DNA of 64,000 nucleotides, from NCBI GenBank assembly GCA_033961575.1, contig CM066732.1, positions 54,704,501 to 54,768,500 of the forward strand, written 5' to 3'. Made by a program: the position numbers and the translations under genes. The notes beneath the pieces are model-generated. The model saw only the letters and a list, made by a program, of their open reading frames with translations, was not told the DNA's origin and did not search any database. Of this stretch, positions 12,166 to 25,052 are shown piece after piece; the stretch's first letter is position 1; each line of letters starts with the position of its first letter. The stretch is from Aselliscus stoliczkanus. Taxonomy: Eukaryota; Chordata; Mammalia; Chiroptera; Hipposideridae.

Positions 12166-13379
12166 AAACTACGTTGGTTTTAAAAATGGGGCCCCTCCCC
12201 TTCACAGCTCGGCCGTTGATGAAGGGTCCCGCGGGGACCGGGAACGTGGCTTTTTGTCAGCAGACAAGCCGCCTTCCTTCTGGGCCCCAGTGTTTCCATC
12301 TGTCAAATGGCAGCGTTGGTCCCTCTGTCTAACCGTGGCAGTCTGTGGTTTTGTTCACTCACCACGGGGGTGGACTGGAGTGGATGGCAGCTTCTGCAGG
12401 GCGGTCAGGTGAGGAGTGACACCAGGCAGACGGTTGTCCCAAGGCCACCTCCTCTAGCTCCTTCCCTGTGATCCTTCCCTGCACAGGCGGTGGCCCAAGG
12501 CTCCCGCGTTCTCATTTCCCAGCCGGTTCTTGGGAGCACAGGGCAAGGGAGGGCTTGTGATAATGTGAGATGCAGTGATGGGTTTTAATGCATGGTTTCC
12601 TGGGGACCTCGGATGAAAATGTAACAGCTCAGAAGCTGTGCTCGGAAGGCACCTCTACTGTGGGTTCTCAGAAGGGTATTCCAGCTAAATTGCAGAAATA
12701 AATATGCATCTCCTTCGTTTTTGACGAGCAATCACCGTGCAGAGCCCGAAACCTTGAGTGGCGATCCCTTCTCCATGGGAGAAACAGCTGTCTCCCCGTC
12801 GCCTGACTGGTGCTTTCAGCTGTGTTTGTGCTTTGTGGCCATGAGGCCATGGGCCCGCCAAGAGGTGACCTGCTGTACGAGCCAGGGAGCAACCGAGAAA
12901 TGGAAGGGAAAAGCGAATTGTAAAAAGGAAATAACGCACAAAGATGCCTCATAGGAAAATGGGTCAATGGTATGATTTCTGAGAGCAGGTCCATGCTAAC
13001 TCCTGTGTTGGGCAAGTCCGCTCGGAGGGCGCAGGGCGGGAGCCGGCTCTGTACGGCCTAAGCCTCTGGGGGTGTGCCCTCCCCTTTCTGCCTGTCCCCG
13101 TACACACCACCCAGGAACCGAGGCCCCATGATGTCGGCTGCAGGGAGCCACCCAGCAGACCTCTAAGTGGCCCCATTTGGCCTCTAAGTGAGTCAGGCCC
13201 GGGACCCCTGGCATTTGTGACATTTATTCCGTTGTCCCCTCATGCGGTTGTGTTTTCCTGGCCCTCGGCATGGGTTTGGTGTCAGCGTTTCTCAGATACC
13301 TGTAGAAACACTTGTAAGGCTACTTGGTGGTGTTTAATGAACGGCAAATGTTGTCTCACAAACAGAAAGAAAAAACCTG
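12166..13379. other. Unique DNA, no gene seen
   Basis: Mixed-composition sequence without a recognised repeat. AT-rich patches near 12545-12610 and 12675-12730 could be small regulatory blocks. Chance frames only. Confidence 0.45.
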
Positions 13380-13830
13380 CACAAATCCCCAAACCTGTTA
13401 GCTGGAAAATATTCTGAGATCAACACATTTTAATTCACTAATTAATACAGCTAAAAGGCATTTTTCATATTAGACTTATTAAAATCACTTGTATTTAAGT
13501 GTTTTTGAACTCATATTTTCCGATGCTGTGCGTTTTTCTAAAGTGTTCTAGTCATGTTATGCAAATGCCTATTTAAATTACCAGGGGTATTTGTTTTCTA
13601 TTTCTACTCTGTAAAACATAATTTTAATACAAGTTATTTGTGAAATGCACATTGGAAAAAAGAAAATAAGATTTGAGATGGCATTTCTATGATAATTTTA
13701 TTGCAAATGTTGACCATGTTTTTGTATTTGTCTGCAAAAGGTAATGCCAAGTGTACATAAGACATATTCTGGGATTTATGGTCGTATGTGACTAAATTAG
13801 TAAAGGAAAATTTGCGTCGTTTTTTGAACC
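13380..13830. other. AT-rich block, candidate conserved non-coding element
   Basis: About 450 bases of strongly AT-rich unique sequence, with TTAATTCACTAATTAATAC and other homeodomain-like cores and no interspersed repeat or poly-A tail. Both boundaries with GC-rich DNA are sharp. This is a good candidate for a deeply conserved element, but conservation is inferred. Confidence 0.4.
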
Positions 13831-15039
13831 CGAGGCAGTGAAGCACGTTTCAGAGGGAGCAGTCAGGGCCATGTGCAGGCTAAGCCCCACGCCATCACGG
13901 ACAGGAAATTCGCTCTCACTCTGCACTTGCCAAGACCCTCTGACACCTGTGTGCTGCAGACGTGACACCTGGGGCAGAAACACAAGCCTTCGCTGAGGAG
14001 AGGGAGGCTCAGCCTGAGCGGGTGACATAACCAGGGTTCTCTGGAGTGACAAGGTGGAAAGTGCAGGTAGCCAGCCTCCAGGGCAACAGAGGGTCCCGGG
14101 GGCAGGGCCCCAGGGAGGGTCTTGCTTTGTGGACTTACCTGTGTAGTCTTCCTACCCCCAGCACCCTTGTGATACCTGTGTGACACAGTCACATCAGAGG
14201 GCTCAAGCAGAAGTTGAAGCTGAAAAAGGGGAGCTTGGATTGAGGATTAAGTGGGCATGCTATTTCTGAGCCTCCTGGCAGCCAAGGTAAAAAAAGGGAA
14301 ATATGAAGACTTTAAGGCCTTTATTGTCCAAAGAATAGCTACAGTGAAACCACAGAGGGTCTTCATAAGGGAAAGCAGGGACTCACTGAGCTCTGTCCCC
14401 AATCATGTCTATAGAAGCTGCAGAAACACCCTTATGAAGGACGATTGCATTCCAACAAAGGGTGTGGCCATCTGTCACAGTGTGTGGGCTGCTCTGGGGA
14501 CACCTGTGACAGAATGAGGCTACATTTCCAACCAACCCCAGTTGTACACAGCAGTCATTGCTCACTCTTTCGCGTGTCAGCCAGGTCTAACATTGGGGTT
14601 TTTCTCAGGCTGCCCTCAGGGCAGGCCTGCCGGAGCAGGGGGAGTGCTCTTACCTGTGGTAGTGCCTGTCACTACGGAGGGGGGGCAGCCCTCCGCCGAT
14701 ATCTGCGAGGGAGACCCTGGTGTGCCTGCGGAAGGGGCCTCCCAGCGTCTCCTGTATGCACCCCGCAGGCTCTTGTGTGGGCTCATGGAGGTCTCCCAAA
14801 GGAAACACAGGGGAGGCTGTCTGGGCCACCTTGGACTCAAATCGAAGCCGTGGGACTTTAGGCCAGGCCCTCATACGCCAAGTGTGTGCCCTCATCCAAA
14901 CACACAGAGGGAACAAAGCCAGGCAGATGGAGACGCTGTGAAGATGACAAAGAAAGTGTGTCAGGTGCCGACTGGCCGCTGGTGCTGAGGGCTTCCGTGA
15001 AGACTGTGATGTCCAGAAGACAATAAGTGTGGCCATTTG
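13831..15039. other. Unique DNA, no gene seen
   Basis: GC-rich to mixed unique sequence. An 88-codon plus frame at 14251-14517 begins after AT-rich DNA and shows no domain I recognise. Larger frames at 14445-14988 overlap one another in different frames and look like chance. Confidence 0.45.
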
Positions 15040-15240
15040 GGTGACAACTTAGAAAGCACTCTGTGAACAAGGTCCTGTTAAATCCACACAATGATCCTGT
15101 GAGGTTAGGTGTAAGTATTATTACCCCCGTTTGACGGAGGAGCACTCAGCTCAGAGAGGTTCTGTGACTTGCCCAGTGATGCACAGCATGTCAGGCTAGT
15201 AGGTCTAGGATGAGGCCCAGGTCTCCCGTGTCTCATTCAG
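15040..15240 (-). repeat. MIR SINE, reverse orientation
   Basis: Read on plus, the landmarks are those of a reversed MIR: 'TGATCCTGTGAGGTTAGGTG', 'TATTATTACCCCCGTTTGAC', 'GCTCAGAGAGGTTCTGTGAC', 'TTGCCCAGTGATGCACAGCA'. The element is well preserved over the CORE and tail. Confidence 0.85.
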
Positions 15241-16254
15241 TGTCCTTTTATCCTGTTCCTTTGCCCCAGGAGGTAGGTGGCATCTGGCTAGGCCCACCGA
15301 CTTTGCTCAGGGCCAGCTTTGGAGGCTGGGCTGGGTCCCATGCTGAGTGGCCAGCTGGGGCCCTGCCCTGTGGAAATGTCACATCTGGCCACTAGGCAGG
15401 ACTGGGCCTTCAAGGGACGAGGCGTGCCCAGTCAGGCCCCGGCCATAGGCTGGGAGGCCACTGCCCGCCTCTCCTGGCTCATCCCTTCCCTTGCACCAGC
15501 TGGAGCTGGGTGCGGCAGGTGCGGCCTGTGGCTCCATGTCTAACAGGGGAGTGGGGGCTCCGGCTGTGCTCCCGTCCTCCCTGAGCGCTCCACGCTGCTC
15601 TGACCTGGTAAGTGGGCCCTGCCCACTTTAGGCGTCGGGTGGAGGGGCCTGTGGGCTCCCTGGTGCCGGGCTGGGCTCCGTCACTCGGACCCCACTCTGG
15701 ATGGGCTGCTCGGGAGACCTCTGCACGTGGCTGCTTGCCTGGAGGAGACAGGAGGCGCGGGCCGTGAGAGTGATTTTTGTTTCTCATACCTTTTGAGGCA
15801 TCAGGGAGCTGGGAGCTTCTCTCCTAGATCATGTCCGTTTGGAACAACACGTATTTTAAAACAGAGTCCTTGCTTCCGGAGGAGCGGAAACTCCAAGACG
15901 GGCTGTGCTGACGCACTCGGGGGTGTTTGCTGAAACGCACCCTTCAGGGCTCTGGGGGCCGAGTCTGCGGACCCCATAAATGGAGTCGGCAAAGGTCACT
16001 TGGGTTCACTCAGCAGAAAATGGCTGCCCTTCATGGGGTGTTTTGGACCCACGTCCCCAAATGTTTGCTGAGCTCCTGTTGGGTCAGGGCCTGAACTGGG
16101 CTTGAGGCCCCAGTGGGGACAGGCAGACTTGGGCAGGGCCCAGCAGTGCGGCAGGCGCATAAGGAGGCCATGTGCCTGGGACATCGCCGAGCTGGGGCCA
16201 CGAGAGGAGCCTGGGCGCCGGGGGGCACGGGGGGCGGGCAGAACGGTGGCATGA
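15241..16254. other. GC-rich unique DNA, no gene seen
   Basis: No repeat or gene recognised. Overlapping chance frames occur on both strands. Confidence 0.5.
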
Positions 16255-16800
16255 CTTGGCTGGTATTCAAAATAAACCCCTTTACACCACGGAAGATGAC
16301 ATGGCTCTTCCTCAAAAAGTTAAGCATAAAACGACCGTGTGATCCAGCAGTTCCACTCCTGGGCATTTATCCCAAAGCACTGGAAACAGGGATTTGCACC
16401 CTCATGTTCACGGCAGCGCCACTGCCGGCAGTCAGAGCAGCCTACGCGCCCATCAGGGCATGAATGGGGACGGAATGTGGCAGACACGTGCAGTGGGGGC
16501 TTGTTCAGCCTGAAACGGGTGAAAACTGGGCGGAAGTTATGACATGGCTGTAACTTGAGGACACTGTGCTAAGTGAAATCAGCAGTGAGGTCCCTAGAAT
16601 GGCCAGATTCATGAGACAGAAGGTGTAAGCGTGGTCGCCATGCTGCGCGGAGGGACCGGGAGTAACTGTTTAATGGGGACAGAGTTTCATCTGTGCAAGC
16701 TGAGCTCTGGAGACGGCGGTGGTGATGGTGGTACAGCCATGGGCTGCCGCGGAGCTGGACACTTGCACATGGCTACAACAGTGACTTTTGTGGCCGCACC
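16255..16800 (+). mobile_element. L1M-family 3' end (ORF2 tail and 3'UTR)
   Basis: The plus strand reads through the familiar L1 3' sequence: 'CAAAAAGTTAAGCATAAAAC', 'GATCCAGCAGTTCCACTCCT', 'GGGCATTTATCCCAAAGCAC', and later 'TGTGCTAAGTGAAATCAGCA', followed by a GGTGATGGTGGTAC stretch. The reading frame is broken by many substitutions. It is a 5'-truncated ancient fossil. Confidence 0.85.
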
Positions 16801-17574
16801 CCCCGGTCCCTCTGGTGCTGTGTAGAAGGAAGTGGGGCGCTAGTCAGGTGGAGATGAAAGAGAAAGGCCTAACTCGGCCGCCCGGGCAGCTGGCCAGAGC
16901 CGCTGACACACGGGAATGGCTGGAGCCCTGGGTTTCCGGCCTGAGAGGCGTCCCCACAGAGCCCGCCCTGGAGCCGTCCGTGGTCACTGGTCGGGTGGAG
17001 AGAGCAAAATCTGACGCGAGGCTGCTGTGGACGTGGTTATGCGGGGAGCTGAGGAGCAGAGGCGCCGAGTGGCGGGTGTTTGCTGGTGGCCGGGCCCGGG
17101 AGAATTTCCTGGAGGGGAACCTGAGCTGATCTGTGTGGAGTAAGATGCTGGCAGGTAAAGACAGAGGAAGAGAAGGCGGGAAAGGATAGGGGGGCGCTTG
17201 TCCGCCTGCACAGGGATTAGGGAGCCACAGCCACAGGGGGAGGCCAGGCTCCATTCAAGGTCCTAAGCACCCAGGCGAAGCCTTCAGACTCGTTCAGCAG
17301 GAGCAGGTTTGACTGATTCAGAAGGCACAGCGCGCTGGCAGTCCCAGCAAGGCTGCTGTCCCCGGGGAAGGTTTGTCTCAGCCTCCAGGGACTCCTTGCT
17401 CTCCACACAGTCCCGGGAGCCTCGGTGTGGGCCGAGGGAGGTGGGTCGCTCCCACTGCGCCCTGGAGATGGGGCGCTCTGGAGGAGAGAGACACCCATGA
17501 AGCCAGCTGCCTCTGCCTTACTGTGGCCTGGGTGTCCCCACGTCATCTCGTCTCCTAGCGTCTCCGCACCGCTT
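16801..17574. other. GC-rich unique DNA, no gene seen
   Basis: No repeat or exon recognised. Several frames of 60-165 codons overlap on both strands and carry no domain. Confidence 0.5.
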
Positions 17575-17988
17575 ACTGAGTTCCAGGCACACTTGCCTCT
17601 TCGCTGTTCGGCAAACTCACGTGTTTGTTCAGACCCCAGGGCCTTTGCAGTTGCTGTTCCCTCTGCGAGAAAGGCTTTCCCCCAGCCCTCCATGCGGCCC
17701 GTCCTTGATATCACTCAGGCCTCCGCTCAGATATTTCCTCCTCCGTGGGGCCCCCGCCTCACCCCCGCATTCCCATTTCATCGTCCTTCTGGTTCTTATC
17801 ACTGACTGAGATGCACTTGCTTTTTCCTTTTTTAGTATACGAGTATGTCTCTCACCTCTACCTCAATCAGAAAGGCAGCCTCAGGACCTTGAGACCTTGT
17901 CCATCTTGGTCATAGCATTGTCCCCAGGAAGAACAATGCCCAGCATGAAGTGAGTGTCCATCAGTATTTGCTGAATGAATGAATATTT
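17575..17988 (+). mobile_element. L2 LINE 3' end
   Basis: Landmarks run in L2 order on plus: 'GGGCCTTTGCAGTTGCTGTT', 'CCCTCTGCGAGAAAGGCTTT', 'CTCAGGCCTCCGCTCAGATA', the middle part, then the tail 'CAGTATTTGCTGAATGAATG'. About 410 bases are kept, which is good for such an old family. It has no coding capacity. Confidence 0.85.
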
Positions 17989-18459
17989 TAGCCCCCTTCC
18001 CCCCATCCCCTCCACAACCGGGGGAGCAGACCAAGCCTCTCCCCTTCCCCTGGAGACCTGGCAGCCCCGGGGTGATCCCCAGGCCCCCAGAGCCCACCTC
18101 CACCCCACCCGCTGCCCAGGATGCTTCTGCTTTGTTCTCCTTCGGGGTTCCAGCAGCAGGAAGGCCAGGGGGTTCTGGGTTTGGTTTTTGTAATTGGTTT
18201 GATATGATCATGAAAAGTATCTAAAAATTGGACAGCTGGAAATGTTTTTCCTTCCATTTATTACTTAAAACACCCTTGGAGTTTTGGATTGTTTTAAAAA
18301 TCAGATTCTCCTCACCAAAAAAAAAAAATATTTTTTTAAATACCATGAGCCAACTCTTGCATATTTTTGAAGAGACCCCACAAGGTCATGACAAGGCCTC
18401 TGCTTGTGGGGGTGCGGGGCTCCAGACGAGAAGTGGGGAGCATCTAAAGCTGGGTCGCG
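17989..18459. other. Unique DNA with a short A-run/T-run
   Basis: GC-rich at the left, then AT-rich. An A12 run next to T7 near 18318-18338 makes a small palindrome-like patch. No gene is seen. Confidence 0.45.
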
Positions 18460-18840
18460 GCCATTCCGCCGTCATTGTATCAGGAGGAAAAGATAAATTA
18501 AGATGAGTGTATTGCACAGTTAGACATTAACCACGACAGTGAAAAAGTATCGTGAGTGTTAAAATGGCCCAGGCTAAAATATACTGAGGTTAAAATACAG
18601 GGTAACTTTACAAATCACTAATAATTTCTTTGGCTTTCACTGCAATAACATTGATTTAATTCATTAGATTCCTTTCTAAATCTATATTTCAGTTTTAGAG
18701 TTGTCAGTTTCTGTTAATGACAATTTTGCCCCATCTGTTCCAACATGAAAATGAGGCTCCTTGCAGCAGACAAGATAGATCTGTAAGAGTTTAAGGAGGA
18801 GATGTCTTAAAGGTATTTCACTCAGATAGGGCCCCGTTTG
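18460..18840. other. AT-rich block, candidate conserved non-coding element
   Basis: About 380 bases of AT-rich unique sequence packed with homeodomain-type cores, including GATAAATTAAGATG, CACTAATAATTTC and TTGATTTAATTCATTAG. No interspersed repeat interrupts it. It pairs with a similar block 0.7 kb downstream. Enhancer function is an inference from composition. Confidence 0.4.
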
Positions 18841-19555
18841 ATGATTCACGCTCAGGATAAAGCTGCCCACAGAAAACTTTGCTTTAACGCCCGCGAACCC
18901 CCAGACACCATCCGCGCGTCTGCCCGTGGCCACACTCCTGTCAGAAGGACCTGCTGCATTATCATCCGTTCACGTTTGGGAGGGGAATGCGCAAAACACT
19001 CCCACTCATTCTTTTTTTTTTTTTAATGACAGAGCAATAATTCTGAGTGTCAGTGTATCAGAATTCCAGTGGCTGTGATTAGAATGAAAATGAGTTGCTG
19101 CAGTTTGGCTGTTCAAATCGTCCTGTTACAGGAAGTCGTTTCCGTAAGCCCGGTGAGCTGCGGCCTGCTGAGGGGCAGGGCGGGGTCCCTGGCTCTGTGA
19201 GCCGCGCCTCTGATGAGCCCCTCCAGCTCGTACAGCTGTCAGTTTTCTGCAGGAGGTAGTTTTGAAAGCGTGGGTGAGGAGTGTGTGCCCAAATCTGGAA
19301 CCAGATGACGCCATTGGAGGGCCCAATATGGGCTGGGGGTAGGCCTCTGAGGGGAGCACGCTGGGTGGACGACACTCAGATTTCCTGCGGAGAGTGGGGC
19401 AGGGGTTTCTGAGTCCATGGCCGTGGTCCGCTGTCACCGGGGGACGGCGTGCCACTAATCGTCCATCCTGGAAAAGCAAAGCCGCCCATTAAAGAAGACA
19501 TCATGTGTAGCCCATGACCCGGGGAACCGGGGATTTTTAAAATTTGAAAACCTTC
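18841..19555. other. Mixed unique DNA, no gene seen
   Basis: Includes a T12 run near 19011-19024 and GC-rich sequence from about 19130. No repeat or exon supported. Confidence 0.45.
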
Positions 19556-20110
19556 TAGAAAAATATGTAGCCATTAAAACATATACGGAATTAGGCCGGA
19601 TCCTCAAAGTTAATATTCACCATATGTATTTACATTCAACTCAACTCCAGCAAACTGATGACATTACAGCACCGAGAGAGGAGATTGCCTCTCACACAGG
19701 CCGACATTAAGTTGAGTTACTGTTTGGCTGTAGTCTTCTCCGGAAAGTCTGAAGACGGTGGAGGAAATCAGACCGAAGATCCCGCATGTGGATCTGCCTC
19801 TGAATTTTACATAAAAATGAGAGAAACCTCAACATTTCAGATGTCACGCCTTGAGCAAATTAAAAATCAACAAAAATACCAGGCTCTGTGTTACCTGCTC
19901 AAGGGTACAGAATGGATAAAAGCTTTAATCAAACACTGGGGTTTGCTCAGTTTTAAACTGTGTTAGTTTAATAGTTTCTTTTCTGCTGTTTATATTAATG
20001 ACATATTCCCATCTAAATATATTGCCATGCTGAAAAAGCATCACAACATTTCTAAGGTTGAATGAATGCAGTTATATTCATGGTTTTTTCATAAAAAGAT
20101 CTCTTTCTAT
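19556..20110. other. AT-rich block, candidate conserved non-coding element
   Basis: Over 500 bases of AT-rich unique sequence without repeats, containing GTAGCCATTAAAAC, ACATTAAGTTGAG and GTTAGTTTAATAG. A 102-codon plus frame (19658-19966) crosses it, but its composition and lack of domain argue against coding. An alternative is an exon of an unrecognised gene, which cannot be excluded from one genome. Confidence 0.4.
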
Positions 20111-20113
20111 TAA

Positions 20114-20143
20114 GTTCTCTTCTCTCTCTCTCTCTCTCTCTCT
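20114..20143. repeat. CT dinucleotide repeat
   Basis: An uninterrupted CT run of about 12 units follows the AT-rich block and precedes GC-rich unique DNA. Confidence 0.9.
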
Positions 20144-21589
20144 TTTTGTTCTCCAAGGACCAGGGCTGCCGCAGCACGCACAGCGGCTTGGGGAGCGACG
20201 TAAACGCACATCTCACCACCTCGCTGAGTGTGCAAATGTCTGCTTTTGTAGCCACGGAGTGGAGGAACCACTGTTGCCTCATGTCACCCAGCCGGGACGA
20301 GGCTGTGGAGGGGCCCGCAGTAACACATGGCTTTTCCTAAGGACCAGCTGCAGGTCTCATCACTTGGGACATGCCTTCGTTTGCCCTTCGCAGCAAAGTG
20401 GCAGCACAATCTCCTGTCTCAGTTGGTGAGGGCCCTGCCTTGTCTGGGTGTGTCTGGAGGGTGTGCAAACAGGCACCAGGCAGGGTGAGTGTAGGACCAG
20501 GAGAGCCTGTCAGTGGTCTACACAGCGCTCTTCACGGGACAGGCTGGCGGTTCAGACCCCTCACGAGCTGGATCATGGGAGACACCTGCAGCGGCTCCCG
20601 TGCTCATCTGGTCCACCTTACTGCGCTGCCTCTCTGCTCTGGGACTTGGAAATACAGACTCACACAGCTGGGTGCGCTCGGGAGCAGGCCTCATGCAGGT
20701 CTCTAGTTTGGGCAAACCAAAGTTAAACTGTCCAAGTCTATACCATGGATTGACCACCAGGGTGCACAGCAGGAGAGACCCACAGGTTATTCGAGGGTTA
20801 CTTGGAGATAAATGCCCCGGGATCCAGGAGACTTGGAGCTTACCTGCTCTGGACTTGGGGCAGGGGGCCCGCCACGTGGCCGGCTCCTCACCTGTAAATG
20901 GGTGAGCTGGGCGAGACAGCGTCTAAGCTTCTTGTTCCAGGGTTGTCCCTTGTGGAGAGTAGCCAGGTCTTTTAATACAGGTAAGTCCAATTAAATCATA
21001 AGTGTCCTGTAACTGTAAATGCAAATCAATGTGTCACTGTCACCACCTTTACAGTTACCATGTGGAGCTAGCCATCTACAAGTTCTGATCAAAATGAAGA
21101 CTTCATCTGTCTACCTTTCCATTAGTGATTTTTCAATTTATGGGCAGTTAGGGAATATTCCAATCACACAGACCCAAATAAATAACATGCCTACGTGCAC
21201 TCCGCCCAGTTTTGTCAAATCTTAGCACGAGGTTGTCTCTGTTCCACGTTTTCAGGAGCTCAGATGTTACCGCTCAGCCCAGGGAGGGCATCACCACTGC
21301 AGGCCGGGCACCGGAAGGGCAGAAGGAACGCTCAGACCAGAGGACACGCGTGCGCTCTGAAGGCCTGGGAGAACCGCATGTTGCGAAGTGCCCACGATTT
21401 GAGGGTGAGAGGAATGAGGTGATTGAGGCTAAAAATGAATACGCCTGACCTGGGAAACTCGCCTTCTGAAATAATTAGGCCACGAGACGTAGGATGAGGC
21501 AGCGCGATTCCGGCGTCGGCTAAATAGGAGACACCCCCGCCTCCCTCACGCCTTTTCCAAATGGTTGAGACGTACCTCGGTTCTCTCGT
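20144..21589. other. Unique DNA, no gene seen
   Basis: GC-rich to 20940, then AT-rich to about 21230, then mixed. The AT-rich patch 20970-21200 has no repeat and might be a small regulatory block. Overlapping frames of up to 130 codons near 20371-20905 are in competing frames and have no domain. Confidence 0.45.
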
Positions 21590-21910
21590 GGAATCACTTT
21601 TAGAAACAATTCATTTCTGACTATGCAGGACAGCAGATTCCAGACATGTCTTCCTAAGCCAGTTGGGATGGGACCAAGGGCTTTGCTAACCTACTGGAAA
21701 TATTCCTGGATATATATGAAATCTTTACCTGTTGAAGGAAATTGTATAATGTATTTCAAGCAAATTAATTCCACCTGGACCAGTTACAGCATATAATCAG
21801 CTATGTTATGCAAATAGTTATCTGGGTGGTTGAAATCAATAACTTATTTTCTTCTGCAATAAAAAAAGAGGGAAATAAGTTATTAATTAAGTGCAAAATG
21901 AAATCTTTTC
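21590..21910. other. AT-rich block, candidate conserved non-coding element
   Basis: Unique AT-rich sequence including CAAATTAATTCC and AAGTTATTAATTAAG, with no repeat recognised. Boundaries to GC-richer DNA are clear on both sides. Compositional evidence only. Confidence 0.35.
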
Positions 21911-23884
21911 TCACAAGGCTGTGGGTTTCATTTTGTTATGAAGGCTTTCCTCATGCCTGTTTCTGGGACCCCAATGGGCACCCTTTGGCAGGCCGTGCTC
22001 AAGGCCACCTGTGGTTGGGAAGGTTACTTGGGAAGCTAATACTGGGCCTGCCTCTCTGGGGAAGCCCACGAGGCTGGCGATGGTGCTTGCCTGGTGGTCT
22101 CTGCCAGGAAACTGGCCAGCTTTGGGCCCTTTCCTCGGCTGTGGTTCCCTGGGGCACTGTATTTATAAGCTGGCTTGACCACAGTTAGTCAGTGTCAGCG
22201 CCAGTTCCAGATGAAGTTAATGACAGCATTGATTATGCCATAACCCACGTGCATGCTGAGTGTGTTGCCTCTTTACCATAGGGCTGGAGTGATGAGCTAT
22301 GTCAGCTCTCCTGATCACGGCTGGGTCCTGTAGGAAAGTCACTCTTCACGCTCCATTCTGATCAAAAGGAGGGGATGTTCTCTGACCACCTGGGGAGCCT
22401 CACATTGGAGCAGTGGTTGTATGACATATCGTTTCCACGGGGACCCGCATCGGGTCCTGTCTTCATAGTGGTCACCATCACCTTTATCTTTCCTTCAAAC
22501 GGGTTGCCGTGGAGGGACTGCTCGCAGCCGCACTTGGCCCGCCTCGGTGAGCGAGTTGGGAACTTCTTCTGGCCGGGTCACTTCCCAGCTGATTTTGATG
22601 GAATCTTTCAGTGGGAGCCCTCCTGGGTCTGCTGTCACCCACACGGGGTGGGCTTTCAGCCTGGAGTGCACAGTCACCATAACTTACACATGGAAACTCC
22701 TCAGAGCACTGGTGGGCCTGCGGCGCGGTTGTGTTTGGCCTCCTGCCATATCATCTATGAGGTGCTTGTATTTGACAACCGGATCTCACTGTGCACAGTT
22801 TTCAGGCTTCTTCCTGCCTGATTATCAGGCACCAGCCCCCGCCCTGACCTCGGTACCACGCGGTAACTTCGGCAGAGGGGCCACTCCTTTCTTGGCGTCT
22901 ACGAATCCTCATTGCAAACACCAGCCTGTCCCTGTTCTTCGGGCGGACAGATCTGAAGCCAACATCTGTCTGAGTCTTTACTAGCACAGCAGAAACATCA
23001 CCACCCGAAGACCTAGTGTGGTTGCTGGGGGCAGACTCATGCTTTCAGGGGACCCAGGAGAAGCAAGCAGCCTAGATCCATCCATGCTCTGCGAGGGCGT
23101 CAGCCGCAGGAGGAGGGCCCAGGGTGGCTGGGGACCTGGCTGACAAGCCCAGGGTTTCCAGGGAGCACCGAACCCCGGGACGCCTTCTTCCTCTGCCTCC
23201 CAGGGTTGGCTCCGGGCCCAGCCCCCTTCCTCCTCCCGGGAAGCAGGTGGGTGTCCGCTGGCCCCTCCGTGGGATGGCAGGCAGATGCCTCGTTAACCAC
23301 CCTTGCTCCATCCAGGCCTGTTTATGGATTCTTCTGACCGAGTCTGCCAGGCGGCTTGAACCGGTTACGGACAGCTGGGCTGCTTGGCATTTTATGGTGA
23401 GTGGCAGCTTCCCAAGACTCGAGCTGTGTGTGCCCGTGGGCACCGCGGGATGTGCCTCCCCCGCGTGGCCCCCCCGAGGGGCACCCTCCCCGGGGCGCAC
23501 AGCCTGGCTGGACCTTGCCGGCTGCGCCGTCACCCTGGCTGGCAAGAGCCTGTGGACGGCAGGCCCAGCCTGGGCGACTCCATCGCACCCCGGACGGATG
23601 CATTCACATTGATAACGCCGCTGCCTGGGGAGGCACCTTATTGCTCTTCACAGGAACAGTCTCTACTGAGAGAAATTGTTTGGTTGTGATGGAAAAGAAA
23701 TGGAAGAAGCTATTTTAGAGTGTTCTCTCTATGTGGAGGGCTTGGAAGGCAGGTCGCGGGTGGCTCTCTCAAGATCCCATGCCCTGAGAGGGTAGTGGCC
23801 CTCCAGGGTTGTGGCTGCTCTCCGGTGGGTAACTCTTGCCAGGGGGCTGCTGACGGGCCGAGGTCCAGGTGGGCAGCCTCACAC
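21911..23884. other. GC-rich unique DNA, no gene seen
   Basis: Nearly 2 kb without a recognised repeat. CpG density rises around 23090-23620 but stays diffuse. Open frames of up to 162 codons on both strands overlap, with no domain and no conserved start context. Confidence 0.45.
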
Positions 23885-24075
23885 AAGGCACACCCGTGGG
23901 GTTCAGTCCCCGCCCCATTACTTGTTAACTGCGTCGTTCCTGTGCCTCGGTTTCTGGATTTGCAAAGTAGGCAGTAACGTGTTTTCTTATAGGCTGGCGG
24001 TGAGGATTAAGCGAGGGGCCATGTGTCCACTGCTTCGGCTGGAGCAGAGCGCTCGCCCAGCAGTTGGCTAATGGT
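23885..24075 (+). repeat. MIR SINE
   Basis: Plus-strand MIR order is visible: 'GTTAACTGCGTCGTTCCTGT', 'GCCTCGGTTTCTGGATTTGC', 'GGTGAGGATTAAGCGAGGGG', then the tail. Moderately diverged. Confidence 0.75.
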
Positions 24076-25052
24076 GGGAAGTGGATGAATGGGAGGATTT
24101 GGCCGCTGGCTGAGTCCAGGCTTCCCTGGGGGCCGGAGCCAGCTACCTCTCTGCTCCGAGGGACGGTCCATAGGAACCACAGGAACCCATCCCCTGTACA
24201 GTCCTGAGCCCTTTAGTCCCGAGGCTGTGACCAGCCTTGTCACTTGCCTTACAGAGCCACCTGTACTCGAGTGGCTCTGAGGCGGGGGGGGCTGCCACTC
24301 GGCACCTTGGCCAGGCTCCGGCCCCCCACTTAGTGCACCTGTGCGGCCACCACTGGGCTCCCCATCACACCCAGCACCGCGCCAAACCCATGTCCAGGGC
24401 TGCTCCACAAACAGAGATACACGCATGGGGACACCGTCGTGGGGGACCTGCCGCCCATTTACAGAACATCTGGGAGATGACGTTTATGGGACGGATTTTA
24501 ATTAGTGCAGTGGCTAAACGAGGTGGCGTGAACACCGGTGGAGCTGGCTGGTGCACTGACTTCTGCCAGAGGCATCTGGCCGAGGGATGTGGGTGTTTTT
24601 ATCACCCGGGCCCTGGCTTTGTGGCAGCGGGGTTAGGGCCATGCTGAGAGACACCGGAGTGAGGTGGCCAAGGCCAGGCTGGGTGTGGGCAGTGCAGCTT
24701 CACGGCCAGTGGCCCAAGCAGTCTCCTGGTGCTGTGTGTCCCCTTCACAGCTCTGCTCTCATTGTCTTGAAACTCTCAACAACTTCATCCTCAGTAAGCG
24801 GAAGGTGGAGAGTGTTGCTCGAATGTGTGCATGTCAGGAAGTGAAAGACACCAGCAGAGGAAGTTGTGTGCAGCTTTCTCTCGCGTCTGAGTGAAACACA
24901 CATGTACCAGCTACGGGACAGAGGTTGTGTCATTTTGGTGATGCTGCCCGTGAGTTACATGCTCCCGTGTTTGTATGTAAAATTGGGATGACACAATATA
25001 AAGATGAACAGTGAAAGCATGCTAATAATTTAAAGCTTTAATTTTTCTTACT
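24076..25052. other. Unique DNA, no gene seen
   Basis: GC-rich unique sequence that becomes AT-rich from about 24930 (CTAATAATTTAAAGC near 25021) just before the duplicated segment. No exon supported. Confidence 0.45.
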
